This document shows positions 11,218 to 21,989 of a stretch of 64,000 bases of DNA, piece after piece. Each line of letters begins with the position of its first letter. The first letter of the stretch is position 1. Source of the stretch: Gentiana macrophylla (Eukaryota; Streptophyta; Magnoliopsida; Gentianales; Gentianaceae); assembly GCA_026214975.1 (NCBI GenBank), contig JAOBSW010001236.1, forward strand, positions 124,001 to 188,000, in the 5' to 3' direction. The notes below the pieces were generated by a model, which saw only the letters and a program-made list of their open reading frames with translations, did not search any database and was not told where the DNA came from. The translations under genes were made by a program, and so were the position numbers.

Positions 11218-11717
11218 TGTAAAATCCCACATCGGTAAAATAAAGACATGCTCACCCCCATATAAATGTGAGACATAAATGTCTTGTCAACTCGGGTTAG
11301 CCCTTTTAGACCAAGCGAGGACGGCGGTCTACGTAGTTGACCTTATGCCTCATTTAGCGCTACCAGGCCCGGGGTCTAGGGGCTTTACAGAATGGTATCA
11401 GAGCCGACTATCATACGGAACTAAGTGCCACACCGTGAGAGGCAGTGGGGGCCACCTCTAGAATCCGATGGTAGGGACGAACTGGGACAAGTCTTGGTCG
11501 TCCTGGCGAAGACGTTAGTCCCTTATAAGGGGGGAGAATGTAAAATCCTACATTGGTAAAGTAAAGTCATGATCACCCCCATATAAGTGTGAGACATAAA
11601 GGTCTTGTCAACTCGGGTTAGCCCTTTTAGACCAAGCGAGGACGGCGGTCTAAGTAGTTGACCGGATCATTTATGACTCATTTATCGCTACCAGGCCCGG
11701 GGTCTAGGGGCGTTACA
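11218..11717 (+). mobile_element. Complete TRIM retrotransposon (500 bp)
   Basis: LTRs 11218-11389 and 11539-11717 are nearly identical (TGTAAAATCC(C/T)ACAT..GG start, G(C/G)(G/T)TTACA end). Just after the first LTR is TGGTATCAGAGC (11393-11404), the initiator-tRNA-Met primer-binding site. Just before the second is a polypurine tract, AAGGGGGGAGAA (11527-11538). The 5-bp TSD is CCGGC (11213-11217 and 11718-11722). It has no coding capacity, as expected for a TRIM, so it must be moved by enzymes of another element. It is nested in the LINE at 11071-13018. Confidence 0.95.
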
Positions 11718-11722
11718 CCGGC

Positions 11723-13010
11723 TGCATTCTTCTCCAACCAAAATTGATCCACCAACAATCATCCAAAATTAATTTGTTGCACTCATCGGATTTGCCTTCC
11801 AAGCATCCCACTCCAACTTTCTTAGCGATTTCTAATTTGACAACCATGAGTAGATCCCACTCCAACTTTCTTAGTGATTTGTAATTTGACAACAATGAGT
11901 AGGATAATCTATGTACATCTCTGAAAATCAACTCTGGATCAAGAACGTGAGATTGAAAAATGACTTTATTTCTATGCAACCAAATTACCCAAGCTGTGAT
12001 ACCAACTAATGCTGACCATAGCATGAGGCTACATTCGTCGAAGCATTTCCAGCTTTTAAGAAACATATATCACTGAACGAGAAACCATTTAGACCAACAA
12101 TTTTACACCAACTCTGAATGTGAGACCAAATCAGAAAAGCCACATCACATGCAAATAAAAGATGGTTGACAGTTTCTTCAAACTTGTAGCATAACGGACA
12201 AAAGGAATCTTGAATTGCAATACCGCGACGATTAAGGTTTGGTTATGTAGGAATCCTATTGAGATTTTCTTTCCAAATGAAAAGGTTCACCTTTGAAGGC
12301 AACATCTTATTCCACCTATACATTTGATCATTAGCCGAAAAAATATTTTTGAAAAAATTCATCTCGAGCTTTTTTCGCAATGAAGCTACCGAGAAGACAC
12401 CATTCGCACAAAGACTCCATCTCAATATCACTTGAACCTGTATTTCTATCAAAAGAGTTAATTAAATCCTTCAAACCACCCACTTCCTCCTCCTCAAAAT
12501 CCCTCAAAACTCTCCTCCAAGCCCAACAAAAGGAACAACTACCTCCTACCCAATTCACCACATTTGCAACATTTACTCCTTTAACCAAAGAAAGCCGAAA
12601 AAGCCTAGGAAATGTTAATTTCAGCAGGCTATTACCCACCCATATGTCTTCCCAAAACCTTACCTTAGAACCATCACCCACCTCCCAACTTTCCGACCCC
12701 AAAAGGTTCACCCCGACTCTCGAAGCACATTTAACCGCACATACAATACCGTTCCACACCCCCCCACCCCTCACTCGCAAGCCATGCAACTCCCAAGCTC
12801 TCTCCTCCCCATACAAAGACACTACTACTTTTCTCTAAACAGCATTTTTTTTAGAAATAAACCACCACGACCGCCATTTACCAAGCAATGATAAATTTTG
12901 AACCTTAAGACTACCCACCCCAATTCCCCCCAAAAGTTTAGGGGCTTACAATTTTTGCCAAACAACCCATGCCAATTTTTTTGAAGTCCCATCCCCGCCC
13001 CAAAAAAAAG
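11723..13010 (-). pseudogene. LINE ORF2 C-terminal part (RT thumb and zf-RVT region)
   Basis: In shifting minus-strand frames it encodes LLGKWR, SWEVGDGSKVRFWEDIWVG (about 12700), then WNKMLPSKVNLFIWKENLNR (about 12310-12250), a region typical of the zf-RVT domain that follows the RT in plant L1 LINEs. Last comes WSALVGITAWVIWLHRNKVI (about 12000). At least three frame breaks and loss of the endonuclease, RT core and RNase H make it inactive. The last codons are split by the TRIM at 11218-11717. Confidence 0.85.
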
Positions 13011-13031
13011 AAGACGACTTGGCCCTCCTCT

Positions 13032-14301
13032 CATGTTTATGTTTAACCAGTCCCTCATCTTTCGTTTTTTTTGCAACTTTGGTCCATTTAAGTCACAGTT
13101 TTTCGATAAAGATGGGGCCACAAGACACATAGAAGCCAACTTGTGGCAAACACATACCATTTTTTGGTAATTTAGGTGCTCAATCAGCAAATTCCGGCTA
13201 AAAGGAATGTCTTTTTTTTATTTATAAAAAAAAATTATATGACAATTTTTTTCACCGAGTAAAACAACGACTAAAACGCTTAGGAGGCCCACTTACATGA
13301 TCATTTTTTCAATTTTACCCTATGATCCGGTCAGTAAAAATATTTGCCCGTCCTGATTACCGTTAGATCAATATTAAACTAATAGGACATGTTGGATTGA
13401 TTTGATGCATTATAACTTATCGTGTACCATAAAAAATGTACCTTGTCAAAAATGTTATGATAATCAATTAAAATCAACGGAAAAAATAATAAAAATATTA
13501 ATTCTATTTAATTTCCTACTTCGATTTCCTTAGTTTCTGACGATGCTGGATACTGTCAATGTATAAATCCGGACCAATTTAATCTAGACAATATTCAAAT
13601 CGAAAAACTTAAAATAAAGTATGAAACGTTGGGGGGGGGGGAATTTGGTGGTTTTTAGATCGGTGAGAAATTTTTCAAGTTGCCTACGTATCCTGTCATT
13701 GTTCAAGAATCAAGTCTGCCGTAGTTCTAAGGAGCGTTTATATAGGAACACTTCGTACCGTAGGCTATGGTTTCATCGTGTCCTTCCAGGATTCTCACTT
13801 GTAACCGCTGTGTATTTTTACGTGTTAACGTCCATGATTTTAATTAGGAGATAAATACAGCAGTTTAAATGACAAGGTCAGAGCCTTTATGATGGATACT
13901 TGTCACTTATATTTTCCACGTGGATAAAACTGTGGTTAGCTCTATCCGACCTGCGGAGAGCTCCAAACGATGCCATGGTCCGAGTTGTACTGCCCCGGCC
14001 TCACTACACCCGGACCGACCTGCAGTGGGCTAGGAAGCACGTTAAGTAAACTAGATCGACCTCCCTCCTGGGGCTAAAGGTCTTATCATTGAGTATCAAC
14101 TAGGGCTCTTGGCCCTTAACTGCTCATCTTCTCTTTCCTCATTTACTACTTAGCTACTCATGAGGTGGCACGTGGCCTAGGCTGGCCTGATCCCCGTCAT
14201 TTTCCCTTCATTTTCATCTTCTTGTAGCTTCTTTACCCTTCCATCTTTCACTTCCTTCTTACATATCTGATCATCAAAGCTTTGCCAGAAATCCTCCCAG
14301 T
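13032..14301. other. Intergenic; no gene identified
   Basis: 13032-13600 is AT-rich without motifs. It contains the sequence into which the LINE inserted, which resembles 10930-11057 (the repeated phrases CTTTACCGAAAA and CC(C/T)TCATCTTTCG). 13630-13641 is a G tract. 13860-14280 is more GC-rich and has CCGACCTGC(G/A)G and CCCGGACCGACC, possibly remnant LTR or leader DNA, but I could not match it. Confidence 0.3.
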
Positions 14302-14309
14302 GATGGATC

Positions 14310-14631
14310 CAGGGACGGACCCAGCATTTTGAGGGTGGGTGCATTGCCCCCACTCAAATTTTCGGGCGAAGTTATTAATATACCCCTCTTATAATAATAA
14401 AAATGTGTAAGTATATTACAATTTTCGGACAATGTATATGACAATTATTCATTTAGTTCAACTGGTTAAAAGTTTTGTTACTTATCTTAAGGTCATAGGT
14501 TCGAGACTTGGCTGTTGAGTTTTTTTTCCATCTTTCTTTTAATTTGGCCCCCTGAAAAAAATTCCTGGGTTCCATCTTTCTTTTAATTTGGCTTTGGCCC
14601 CCACTGAAAAAATTTCATGGATCCGTCACTG
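14310..14631. mobile_element. hAT-type MITE (322 bp)
   Basis: Terminal inverted repeats are CAGGGACGGACCCA (left) and CAGTGACGGATCCA (right, reverse complement). The 8-bp TSD is GATGGATC (14302-14309, 14632-14639). Inside, TTCCATCTTTCTTTTAATTTGGC occurs twice (about 14528 and 14570). Confidence 0.9.
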
Positions 14632-14645
14632 GATGGATCTTAACA

Positions 14646-14894
14646 ATGTCTCTAGAAAATGCAAATCTCGCAGTCTTGGAGGCAAATTCCACAATTCTTG
14701 AAGGGCACGTAACGCGGTCGAATGCTTCTCTTGGGGGTCCTGATGCTTTATCGATTACGGATAGTGTTGTTATGAATATGGTTAGAATGCTGAAATTGGC
14801 GAACAAATCAATACATGTGTCTCAGTGTCTGGGCAAAGATCTTGGAGTAGACATTGAAAAGGGCTTGGGCATTGTGAACAATGCTGAGCTATAG
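14646..14894 (+). CDS. Unrecognised short ORF (82 aa), doubtful
   Basis: ATG to TAG frame just right of the hAT MITE, with no signal peptide, membrane segment or known motif. Codon usage looks more gene-like than its surroundings (GC about 45% in an AT-rich area). The MITE split the sequence ...CAGTGATGGATC/TTAACAATGTC, so any 5' exon or UTR is now separated by 322 bp. It could be an exon or a retroelement fragment. Confidence 0.25.
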   Translation: MSLENANLAVLEANSTILEGHVTRSNASLGGPDALSITDSVVMNMVRMLKLANKSIHVSQCLGKDLGVDIEKGLGIVNNAEL

Positions 14895-15321
14895 ACGCCT
14901 ATTTTGGGTTTGGGTTTGGTATGGAGGAATTTTTTTCTTAAAAAATGTCTCAGTTTCACTCAAAAAAATTGTATGTGTTTTATTATTTCGAAAATTGTTG
15001 AATTATTTATTTTTTAGCAGGTTAAAAAATGGATTAAGTGTGTTAAAATACACATTAATTATGACGTATTAAAAATGAACTGACGGATATAGTTATTCAG
15101 TTATGTTTTCAACGGTTAAGATTAAAAACTAGATCATCCCTTTCAATAATGCAACTGGATCGTAACCGTTCTCATAACAGAGATGTATTTGGTTAGTCAA
15201 TCAATAAAGCAACCAATTGAGTCTATCCCTTTTTATGTATTCTGATTTTTTTAATAAATATAATGTGTAGATGACAATAAAACGTCGAAATTGAGTTCCA
15301 ATATTAAATGATAAATTACCG

Positions 15322-15993
15322 GTGGAAGGTGAGATAAAAGGAAATGTAGATGCATCCGTTACTAAGGCAGGAGCGGGAGTTGGCATTATCTTTCGCTATT
15401 CGCAAGGGACAGTATGTAGAATCTTGGGCCAAGCCCATACAAGAGAATGGGGCCTCATCCTCAAAACTTAGGTAGGTTGTGAGATGAGGGAAGTTCGTCT
15501 CTCAATATGGTGGGTGAAACTATCACAAGTTCCCAATGTGGGAAAATTTAACACGCCCCCTCAAGTGCGGGCCTATAAAGAGCCTGGGTCACATGACACA
15601 CAAGGCATATAAGGGACACTCTCAAGGCCAACAAAGAGGCCCAACAGTTGCACAACAAAAGGTGGCTCCGATACCATGTGTAATCTTGGCCCAAGCCCAT
15701 ACAAGAGAATGGGGCCTCATCCTCAAAACCTAGGTTGTGATGTGAGGGAAGTTCGTCTCTTAATATGGTGGGTGAAACTATTACAAGTTCCCAATGTGGG
15801 ACACTTTAACACAATCCTTCATACTTTTGCGTATCATTTTGACCCTGGGTACACAGAGCTGAGGGCTATTTTCCTGGCTTTGGGAATTCAACGTCTGGTG
15901 GTGGAGAGCGATTGCTTGTCATGTTTCTCATGCCTTCGACAGCCACTGAAGGATCTTGCAGCTCATGGGTGCTGAGTGCAGGATTGTTTTGCA
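15322..15993 (+). pseudogene. LINE RNase H domain fragment
   Basis: Frame before the TRIM: GEIKGNVDASVTKAGAGVGI then IFRYSQG (first catalytic Asp in NVDAS). After the TRIM (from 15812): YTELRAIFLALGIQRLVVES then DCLSCF, carrying the Glu and second Asp of the RNase H fold. It is interrupted by a TRIM, and its tail is displaced beyond the hAT element at 17830. It is the same domain family as 9848-10456 but from a different lineage. Confidence 0.8.
15415..15811 (-). mobile_element. TRIM retrotransposon (397 bp, minus strand)
   Basis: Direct repeats 15415-15553 and 15677-15811 are the LTRs (minus strand TGTTAAA...CCCACATTGGGAACTTG... ending TTACACA in the better copy). On the minus strand the PBS TGGTATCGGAGCCA (15663-15676) follows the 5' LTR, one mismatch from the initiator-tRNA-Met site. 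The PPT is GAGGGGGCG (15554-15562). The flanks CAGTA and CAATC do not match, so a clean TSD is not seen. Confidence 0.85.
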
Positions 15994-16505
15994 CTTTTAC
16001 CTAAGGGTGAACATGGTCCGGTTCGGTCGGTTTTTTTTCATTTTTAAAACTGAACAATTTTATACGGTTTCTAAATTTTGAAACCAAACTAGGTTTTAAG
16101 ATGTAAACCATTTGTTCGGTCCGTTTTTGTTAGGCTTGGTTCCGGTTTTTTATGGTTTTCTTTAACAATTAAAATTATTGATAGGAAATCACAAAAATTG
16201 TTTGGTAACAACAAATGATAACATATGTAATACATTAGTACTATATGTCGGTAAATCCAATGAGATGATTTAACAAATGTTTTATATTTAACTAACATTT
16301 ACTATGTGAATCTTAAATTTCAAAAACAAACCTTCATTCAACACCATCCAACTACAAACTCGACACCTACCATTGAATTTCCAAGTTTGGGACAAACAAG
16401 ATGAAAAAAGAGTCATCTTTTACTCATTTCAATTTATTAATGAATCATCAACTTCAAAAAATACTAATAATTAACTAACCGTTATATTATTGAATAACAT
16501 ATATA

Positions 16506-16768
16506 CTCCATCCATTCCAATTTATCTGAGGCAGTTGCCAAATCACGCATATTAAAGATGTGGGTTAATGCATTAACTTTTACAATGAAATTAATAGAAT
16601 GTCATTGGATATAATTAATTTAACCTTCTTTTTTATATCTCCTACTGTAATAAATAAGGGTAAATCAAGTAAAAACACAACAAAAGTTGCATGGGAAATT
16701 GTACCGCCTCACGTAAAATAGAACAAAACATTTTGGCAACTGCATCAGTTATTTTGCAACGAGGGGAG
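16506..16768. mobile_element. Stowaway-like MITE (263 bp)
   Basis: TA target duplication flanks CTCCATCCATTCCAATTTAT and the reversed end CTCCCCTCGTTGCAAAAT. Size and CTCC(C/A)TC termini fit the Stowaway (Tc1/mariner) group. Confidence 0.75.
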
Positions 16769-17447
16769 TATAAATCTCAAAATCCATTAGACAAAAAAAT
16801 ATTATGAGTAACGTTAAGGGAGAAAGAGGAATGCATATATTTTATAAGTAAACGAGAGATAAAATGGAAGGTAGCCAACTTTCACACATTTTAAATGAAA
16901 AAAAAACCATGTGATATAGTTTTGGGTTTTATTTAGTTTGAACATATTCATGATTTTATTTTCTCCAAAATACTGGGTCTGATTTTGACTATCTCAACAA
17001 TGTTATTTTCCAATATAATCTAATTATAAGCAAATAAAAGACAAATTCATAAAAAAAAAAAAAAACTAATGTTTAACAATGCATTTATTGATATAAGATG
17101 TCGAATCTTACAAATGAACAAATCGAAAAATATCCATGAGGAAGCTCGTCAACATCATTAAAAGAAGTAAGTCATGCAAATCAGCATTCATATTTCAAAT
17201 ATTGGTGTTGAGGAAGTAGAAAAAGAAGAAAATAGTTAGCCGTGGTGAGTTGTCAACTAACATGTACTTGAGATTCTTTTAAATGATTGAAAACTGAAAA
17301 CAAGTTTGTGAAATGATCAACAAAATCTGAATCTTTAATATATGAAATTAATAATTTATCAATAATACATTACAAATACAAATTTTAAACAGGTTGAGTT
17401 GGACCGGAAAAAATACACTGATGTTTTAAAGTATTAATAGATGTAGG

Positions 17448-17613
17448 CATAGGCGGATCTACATTGAAGTAAATGGGCTTCGATGACCCTATTAAAAATA
17501 TGAATACTTTACATTTTACATATAGAAAAATATTTCGGACCCCGTGAAAAAAATTATTTACTTTATAAAATATTTACGGACCCCGTTGTATATAATTTCT
17601 GGTTCCGCCCCTG
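17448..17613. mobile_element. hAT MITE, 166-bp family, copy 1
   Basis: 8-bp TSD GATGTAGG (17440-17447, 17614-17621). Ends are CATAGGCGGATCTA and, reversed, CAGGGGCGGAACCA. It is the same length as, and similar throughout to, 23690-23855. Confidence 0.95.
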
Positions 17614-18024
17614 GATGTAGGTATATATATATATATATAAAATTCGGTTTGGTCAGATGTTATACGGTTTTTATTTTCTTAAATTGGAACCAAATTGTAT
17701 TAAACGGTTTGGTTTTTAATTAAATGAAAACCAACCAAAAAATCCTTGTTTATACCTTTCCGGTTTGGTTCGATTTGGTTCGGAGGGTTGGTTTGTTTTT
17801 CAAAATTTTTGTTCACCCCTACTTTTACCTAGTTTTTCTTATGTTTCTTTTGATTTTATTCGGCATTGGGAAATGTCCCTGCGCACCTCTTGCCTAGACA
17901 TAGTTTACTAGTTTTGACTCAGACAGCTTGGGACACTTTACTCACTGATGCCGTTTTAGCCGTTTGTTTGGCGGATGTTGAATAATAAAATTTCTTATTC
18001 CTTAAAAAAAAAAATGATAAATTA

Positions 18025-18754
18025 ATTCAAATATGGTGTGCTGAATTATGCTTATTGGTCAGAAACGTTTAGTTGATATATTAATAATGTTCTTAAATAT
18101 GAAATAAATGATAATTTAATGTACAAGTGGCTAGAAACGGTTTATTCTAGTATAAATGATGTTCATAAATATTGGATATTAATAAGAAATGTTTTTCTCT
18201 TATACCTTTGGATATATATCTTATTCTCATAGGGCTGGTAATAGAAGCATACAAAAACCATTCACTTGCATTGCAATCATCCCTTTCACAAGAATATTGA
18301 GAACCCTAAAAATTCATCGCAGCTCAGAATTCAAAGTGTTCCGTACTCACGATGATGCATGTCGCGTCGCGTATCAGTACGTAGACAAATCCGTGATCAG
18401 TCATTTACGTGGTCATGAATTCATCCGTGATCAGTCATTTACGTGGTCTTGAATTCATCGAATCTTTTGACGTTTTTTCCCTAAAAGAAGCGTTCTAAGT
18501 GCTCAAAGCTCGCCCCAAATCCACGTTTTTGCGTAAGAACAACTCGTAGGTGCAATGACGAAGCGAAAGTTTTTGGTTTTGAGGAGTTGTGGATCTAAGC
18601 AGTATTTACGGCATGTGATAATCTTTCGCATCGTTTTTAAGTTAGATTCTTGGTGTAAGAATTGGGTTTGTTTTTTACACGTAGTTGAAATCAACAACAT
18701 AAAAAATAAAATATTAAAAAGTTCCCTCCTAAACCCATGGATCCCCTGCACAAA
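18025..18754. other. Right part of the inverted-duplication unit
   Basis: Holds a GC-richer patch (18290-18600) similar to a first exon or UTR: GAACCCTAAAAATTCATCGC, then two direct copies of CGTGATCAGTCATTTACGTGG (about 18390 and 18428). A frame from 18555 (MTKRKFLVLRSCGSKQY) has no recognised domain, and its ATG is lost in the other copy. Confidence 0.4.
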
Positions 18755-18786
18755 GCCTGTACAAAAACACACACACATACACAAAA

Positions 18787-18900
18787 AATGTCTTTTCTTG
18801 AGCGTCCTCTTCTACGATACGAGTTTCGTACCAAACCTGAAGTTCTTCCAAATTATGTCCTATTTGGGCAAGCTTATCTCAGATCGGTTAAGGAAAACCC
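18787..18900 (-). pseudogene. Reversed RNase H 3' fragment with its 3' flank
   Basis: 18755-18900 is the reverse complement of the 3' end and 3' flank of the ORF at 9848-10456: TGTCTTTTCTTGAGCGTC and CTTCTACGATACGA are shared, as is the (CA)n stretch. About 38 codons remain, with no catalytic residues beyond the C-terminal part. Confidence 0.75.
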
Positions 18901-19326
18901 ATCAAAAACTCCGCGTTATGGTCTCTAAATACGCCGCAAATGCTTGATATATATATAGAGAGGAATTATATAACTTAGATTATGAGTTATAATAATTACG
19001 TCTTTAAGCGAGATAGACTATTATTCGTGAGTAGTTTGAGAACAACTCGAGTCAATATTTGATTCGACTCGGCTTGAATCAAATTGAGCTTGAAGTCGAT
19101 TTGACTTGAATATTGAAGGAGTAACTCAGCAGGAAAGCAATACTCGGTGGATATTTTTCATACCCGTCCTAAATTGGCAGGTACCTCCAAATTCTTTGAG
19201 CGAAGGTACGGAAATATAATTCACAAAAATGGTTGAGGCATGAAAAAAAAAAAAAAAGTAATTTGGGGACATGAGTATTTAATGAGATTTTCAAAATTAT
19301 TTTCATAAAAACAAAGCTTTTATTGT

Positions 19327-19584
19327 CTATAGTTTATCTCCGGTTTGCTTACAATTGACATAAAAATTTATGTAACACGTCGCGTCATAAACCCCTTGCT
19401 CGCTTTCAAGTATGCAAAGAATTATGCAAACGACGTAACAACTTTTGAAACCATCGGGTTTGATAGGTTTTGTAGTGACATATTTTTCTACTGGATTTGC
19501 ACTGACGGCCATCGCCGTAGTTGTCACCACCACGAACAGCACGAGCAACATAGCCATGGAAAACTCTTTCTTCAACAATGCCAT
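19327..19584 (-). CDS. Small secreted cysteine-containing peptide (85 aa)
   Basis: The intact frame begins with a classic signal peptide: KK at 5-6, a hydrophobic core ~11-28 (LLVLFVVVTTTAMAV), and a likely cut after AVSA (29). The mature ~56 residues contain Cys 49, 53, 57, 70 and 78, with a C-x3-C-x3-C run preceded by KPDGFKS. This resembles small plant defence or thionin-like secreted peptides, but the odd number of cysteines fits no family I can name. A TATA-like CTATATACCC lies ~40 bp before the ATG, and AATAAAAG follows the stop. It is head-to-head with the copy at 19989. The function is not known. Confidence 0.6.
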   Translation of the reverse strand: MALLKKEFSMAMLLVLFVVVTTTAMAVSANPVEKYVTTKPIKPDGFKSCYVVCIILCILESEQGVYDATCYINFYVNCKQTGDKL

Positions 19585-19988
19585 TAGCTAACTTGTATGT
19601 CACTCTGGGTATATAGAACTATGTCAGAACGAGAAAAAAATATTACCGTGGAAATAGTCAACTTGTGCCTGAATATGACAGACAAAGATGTTTCTGATTT
19701 ATATTTGCACACTACCGATTCATTAGGTAATTATGAATTGATTTTCTATTAATTAATGTTTTATTGCCACATAAGTTTGTCAAGGATATATTCATTTTAA
19801 ACGTGTTCATTTTAAACTGATAATTAAACATTAATTAATAGAAAATCATTCATGATTACCTAATGAATCGGTAGTGTACAAGTATAAATCAGAAACATCT
19901 TTGTCCATCATATTCAGACACAAGTTGACTATTTCCACGGTAATATTTTTTTCTCGTTCTGACAATAGTTCTACCCAGACAGACATTA

Positions 19989-20228
19989 ATGGCATTGTTT
20001 AAGAAAGAGTTTTCCATGGCTATGCTGCTCGTGCTGTTCGTGGTGGTGACAACTACGGCGATGGCCGTCAGTGCAAATTCAGTAGAAAAATATGTCACTA
20101 CAAAAACTATCAAACCCGATGGTTTCAAAAGTTGTTACGTTGTATGCATAATCATGTGCATACTTGAAAGCGAGCAAGGGGTTTATGACGTGGCACGTTA
20201 CATATATTTTTATGTCAATTGTAAGTAA
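19989..20228 (+). CDS. Paralogue of the secreted peptide, shortened and lacking one Cys (79 aa)
   Basis: Nearly identical to the minus-strand copy through residue 69. It then has Arg in place of Cys70 and ends six residues early because the CAA after NCK has become TAA. The signal peptide and Cys 49, 53, 57 and 78 are kept. The CTATATA box of the other copy is missing here (AGTTCTACCCAG instead). Loss of Cys, C-terminus and TATA box suggests decay, although four cysteines could still pair. AATAAAAG is present downstream (about 20251). Confidence 0.5.
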   Translation: MALFKKEFSMAMLLVLFVVVTTTAMAVSANSVEKYVTTKTIKPDGFKSCYVVCIIMCILESEQGVYDVARYIYFYVNCK

Positions 20229-20916
20229 ATTGTAGATAAATTATTATAGACAATAAAAGATTTGTCTTTTATGAAAATAATTTTGAAAATCTCATTAAAT
20301 ACTCATGTCCTCAAATTACTTTTTTTCTATCTGCAAAAAAGAAAAGAATTTATTATTATTATTATTTATGACTTTTGCAGATTAGTTGTTTTTTTTTTTT
20401 AGTGGAAGATTAGTTGATTATGTTATCAAAACACTTTGCAGCAAGTTAGTCTATATTGAACTTGTTATTAACACGAACAACAAATTATCTTGAAATTTAT
20501 CTAACATGCAGCTCCTATGTGTATGAAATCAATATTATCAACTTAAACACACAAACCACACACAGAGAGATTTCACTATCGTATTTCTAGCTATTACAAA
20601 TACAATGATATTCAAGGAATTTCAAAAACTGAAAGATAAAGATACAAGGATGATTTTAAAGTTTGGACTTATTGTGACTTTTAGAAATACTTAGCGAAGA
20701 AGCCCTCGTGAAGTCGATCACTAACGTTACGGATCGAGTATCACGTTATTACTCGGATTCTACCACTTTTCATTTCAAAAAACAGAATATAACCAAACGA
20801 AATACACAACTTACCGAGTCGAATTTATCGGAACTAAACAATCAAACGGCGTTGATTTTTAATTAATCAACAACTGCAACTCCAATTGCATGGACGACAA
20901 CCAAATCCACAATTGT

Positions 20917-21007
20917 CTCACAACTTCTAACCTCTCAAAACTCAGTCACATTAAACAGAACAACTCTGTTTATTGTGAGTGAGTTTTGAGAGATTAGAAG
21001 TTGTGAG
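20917..21007. repeat. Internal hairpin in arm 1
   Basis: CTCACAACTTCTAACCTCTC... pairs with ...GAGAGATTAGAAGTTGTGAG through ~43-bp arms around AGAACAACTCTG. Confidence 0.9.
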
Positions 21008-21169
21008 TGTAGTACAACTTTAAAAATAAAAATAAAAAAACAACAACAAACAAACAGAAAGGACCTTCAGTAGTTCTGTTTAATGTGACTGAGTTTTGAG
21101 AGGTTAGAAGTGGTGAGTGTAGTACAACTTAAAAAACAAACAAACAAACAAAGTGGACCTTAAAAAAAA

Positions 21170-21640
21170 GGAATGAGCCAGAAGGACAAAAAAAAAATCA
21201 TAAATGGTCCAGAAGGACGTTACTCTATGTTATGTGATTAAAAAGGACAAATTCATAATAAATGGACAAAAATACACTTTTACACATTGAACATGTAATA
21301 GAACGCTAGATAAAGTGTAAGAAGAATAAACCAAAAACAAATAATGTAATAAAAAAAAAAAGTAGAATTTCATAAAATGTCAGAATACTGAATGAAAAGT
21401 AATGTGATCTAAAAACAAGTAAGAATGATCCTGTAAAATATCGTAACATCCAATGAAAAAGTAATAATGATCTAAAAACAAATAAAGAATAAATGTCAGT
21501 AAAATGTAGTGAAGCGATAAACAAATAAGAATGATCCATAAAATAGATAAAATTACATCAAAAAAATGTAGTGTCGTTAAAAATTAATATTAACAACCCT
21601 AAATCCTAAACTTTTCAAAAAAAAAAAAAAAAAAAAACAC
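21170..21640. other. Loop of inverted-repeat element, AT-rich part
   Basis: Contains a degenerate tandem repeat of ~60 bp (AATGATC.TAAAAACAA(G/A)TAAGAAT, about 21370-21540) and an A tract (21617-21637). No gene is seen. Confidence 0.5.
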
Positions 21641-21989
21641 TACATCCTCGCTTCTCCGGCTTTCAAATCCGATCGTTCACTCAGCGCACAAATTGTCACC
21701 CCTTTCTCCTCCCCAAACCCTAATTTCTAAACCCTAACCTTAAAAAAAAAAAAAACAAAACAAACAGCCGCCTCCTTCATGTTTTACTTTTCCGGTCACC
21801 TTCTCCGGCGCCGTAGTTGTCGTTCTCTTCCCTTCTTCCGCATGTAAATTGCCTCCGCAACCCAAAGACCGTCTAGCATCACACTCATCACGGCCGTCCT
21901 CCCGACCATAAAACAACCCACCACCAACACCTACGAGTCTGTCTTCTTGCTGGAATCCGGCCACGTTTCGCCGACGCCTTCGTGTTTTC

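Larger units (their letters stand above)
11071..13018 (-). mobile_element. 5'-truncated LINE insertion (minus strand) carrying a TRIM
   Basis: It is bounded by a 13-bp TSD, TTGGCCCTCCTCT, at 11058-11070 and 13019-13031. The 3' end (low coordinate) is a poly-A on the minus strand, seen as TTTTTTTT next to the left TSD. This is the expected product of target-primed reverse transcription with 5' truncation. The body encodes the C-terminal part of an L1-type ORF2. A complete TRIM (11218-11717) later inserted near its 3' end. Confidence 0.85.
16002..17821. mobile_element. hAT-type DNA transposon, non-autonomous (1820 bp)
   Basis: Ends TAAGGGTGAACA and, reversed, TAGGGGTGAACA form the terminal repeats, followed inward by CGGTTCGGT/CGGTTTGGT runs at both ends. 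The 8-bp TSD is CTTTTACC (15994-16001, 17822-17829). No transposase is seen. It contains a Stowaway MITE (16506-16768) and a hAT MITE (17448-17613). Confidence 0.9.
15319..18012 (+). mobile_element. 5'-truncated LINE 3' end, with nested TRIM and hAT element
   Basis: The 12-bp TSD AATGATAAATTA lies at 15307-15318 and 18013-18024, and the 3' end is a poly-A (18004-18012). The reversed duplicate near 33660-33690 has the uninterrupted empty site with one TTTATCATT. Removing the TRIM (15415-15811) and the hAT element (16002-17821) leaves only ~475 bp of LINE, all from the RNase H region and 3' UTR. Confidence 0.85.
14995..18650 (+). repeat. Inverted duplication, copy 1 (interrupted by a LINE)
   Basis: The segments ~14995-15318 and 18013-18650 together are the reverse complement of 33000-33902 plus 39911-40265. 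This copy lacks the 6-kb LTR element and the Stowaway present in the other one; the other lacks this LINE. The shared unit (~0.9 kb) includes GGTTGTGGATC-type sequence near 18580 with a frame LRSCGSKQYLR, which the other copy retains in mutated form. Its origin is unknown. Confidence 0.85.
19240..20330. repeat. Inverted duplication carrying two divergent peptide genes
   Basis: Two reversed arms (~19240-19760 and ~19810-20330) meet around 19780. Each holds one copy of the small secreted-peptide gene plus its upstream region (TCATTAGGTAATTATGA / TCATGATTACCTAATGA near the centre) and 3' flank with an ACAATAAAAG polyadenylation-like signal. Arms differ at scattered positions. Confidence 0.9.

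Noticed and set aside
12380..12838. 152-residue plus-strand ORF
   Set aside because: It is the antisense of LINE ORF2 coding sequence on the minus strand, and the minus frame has the recognisable motifs.
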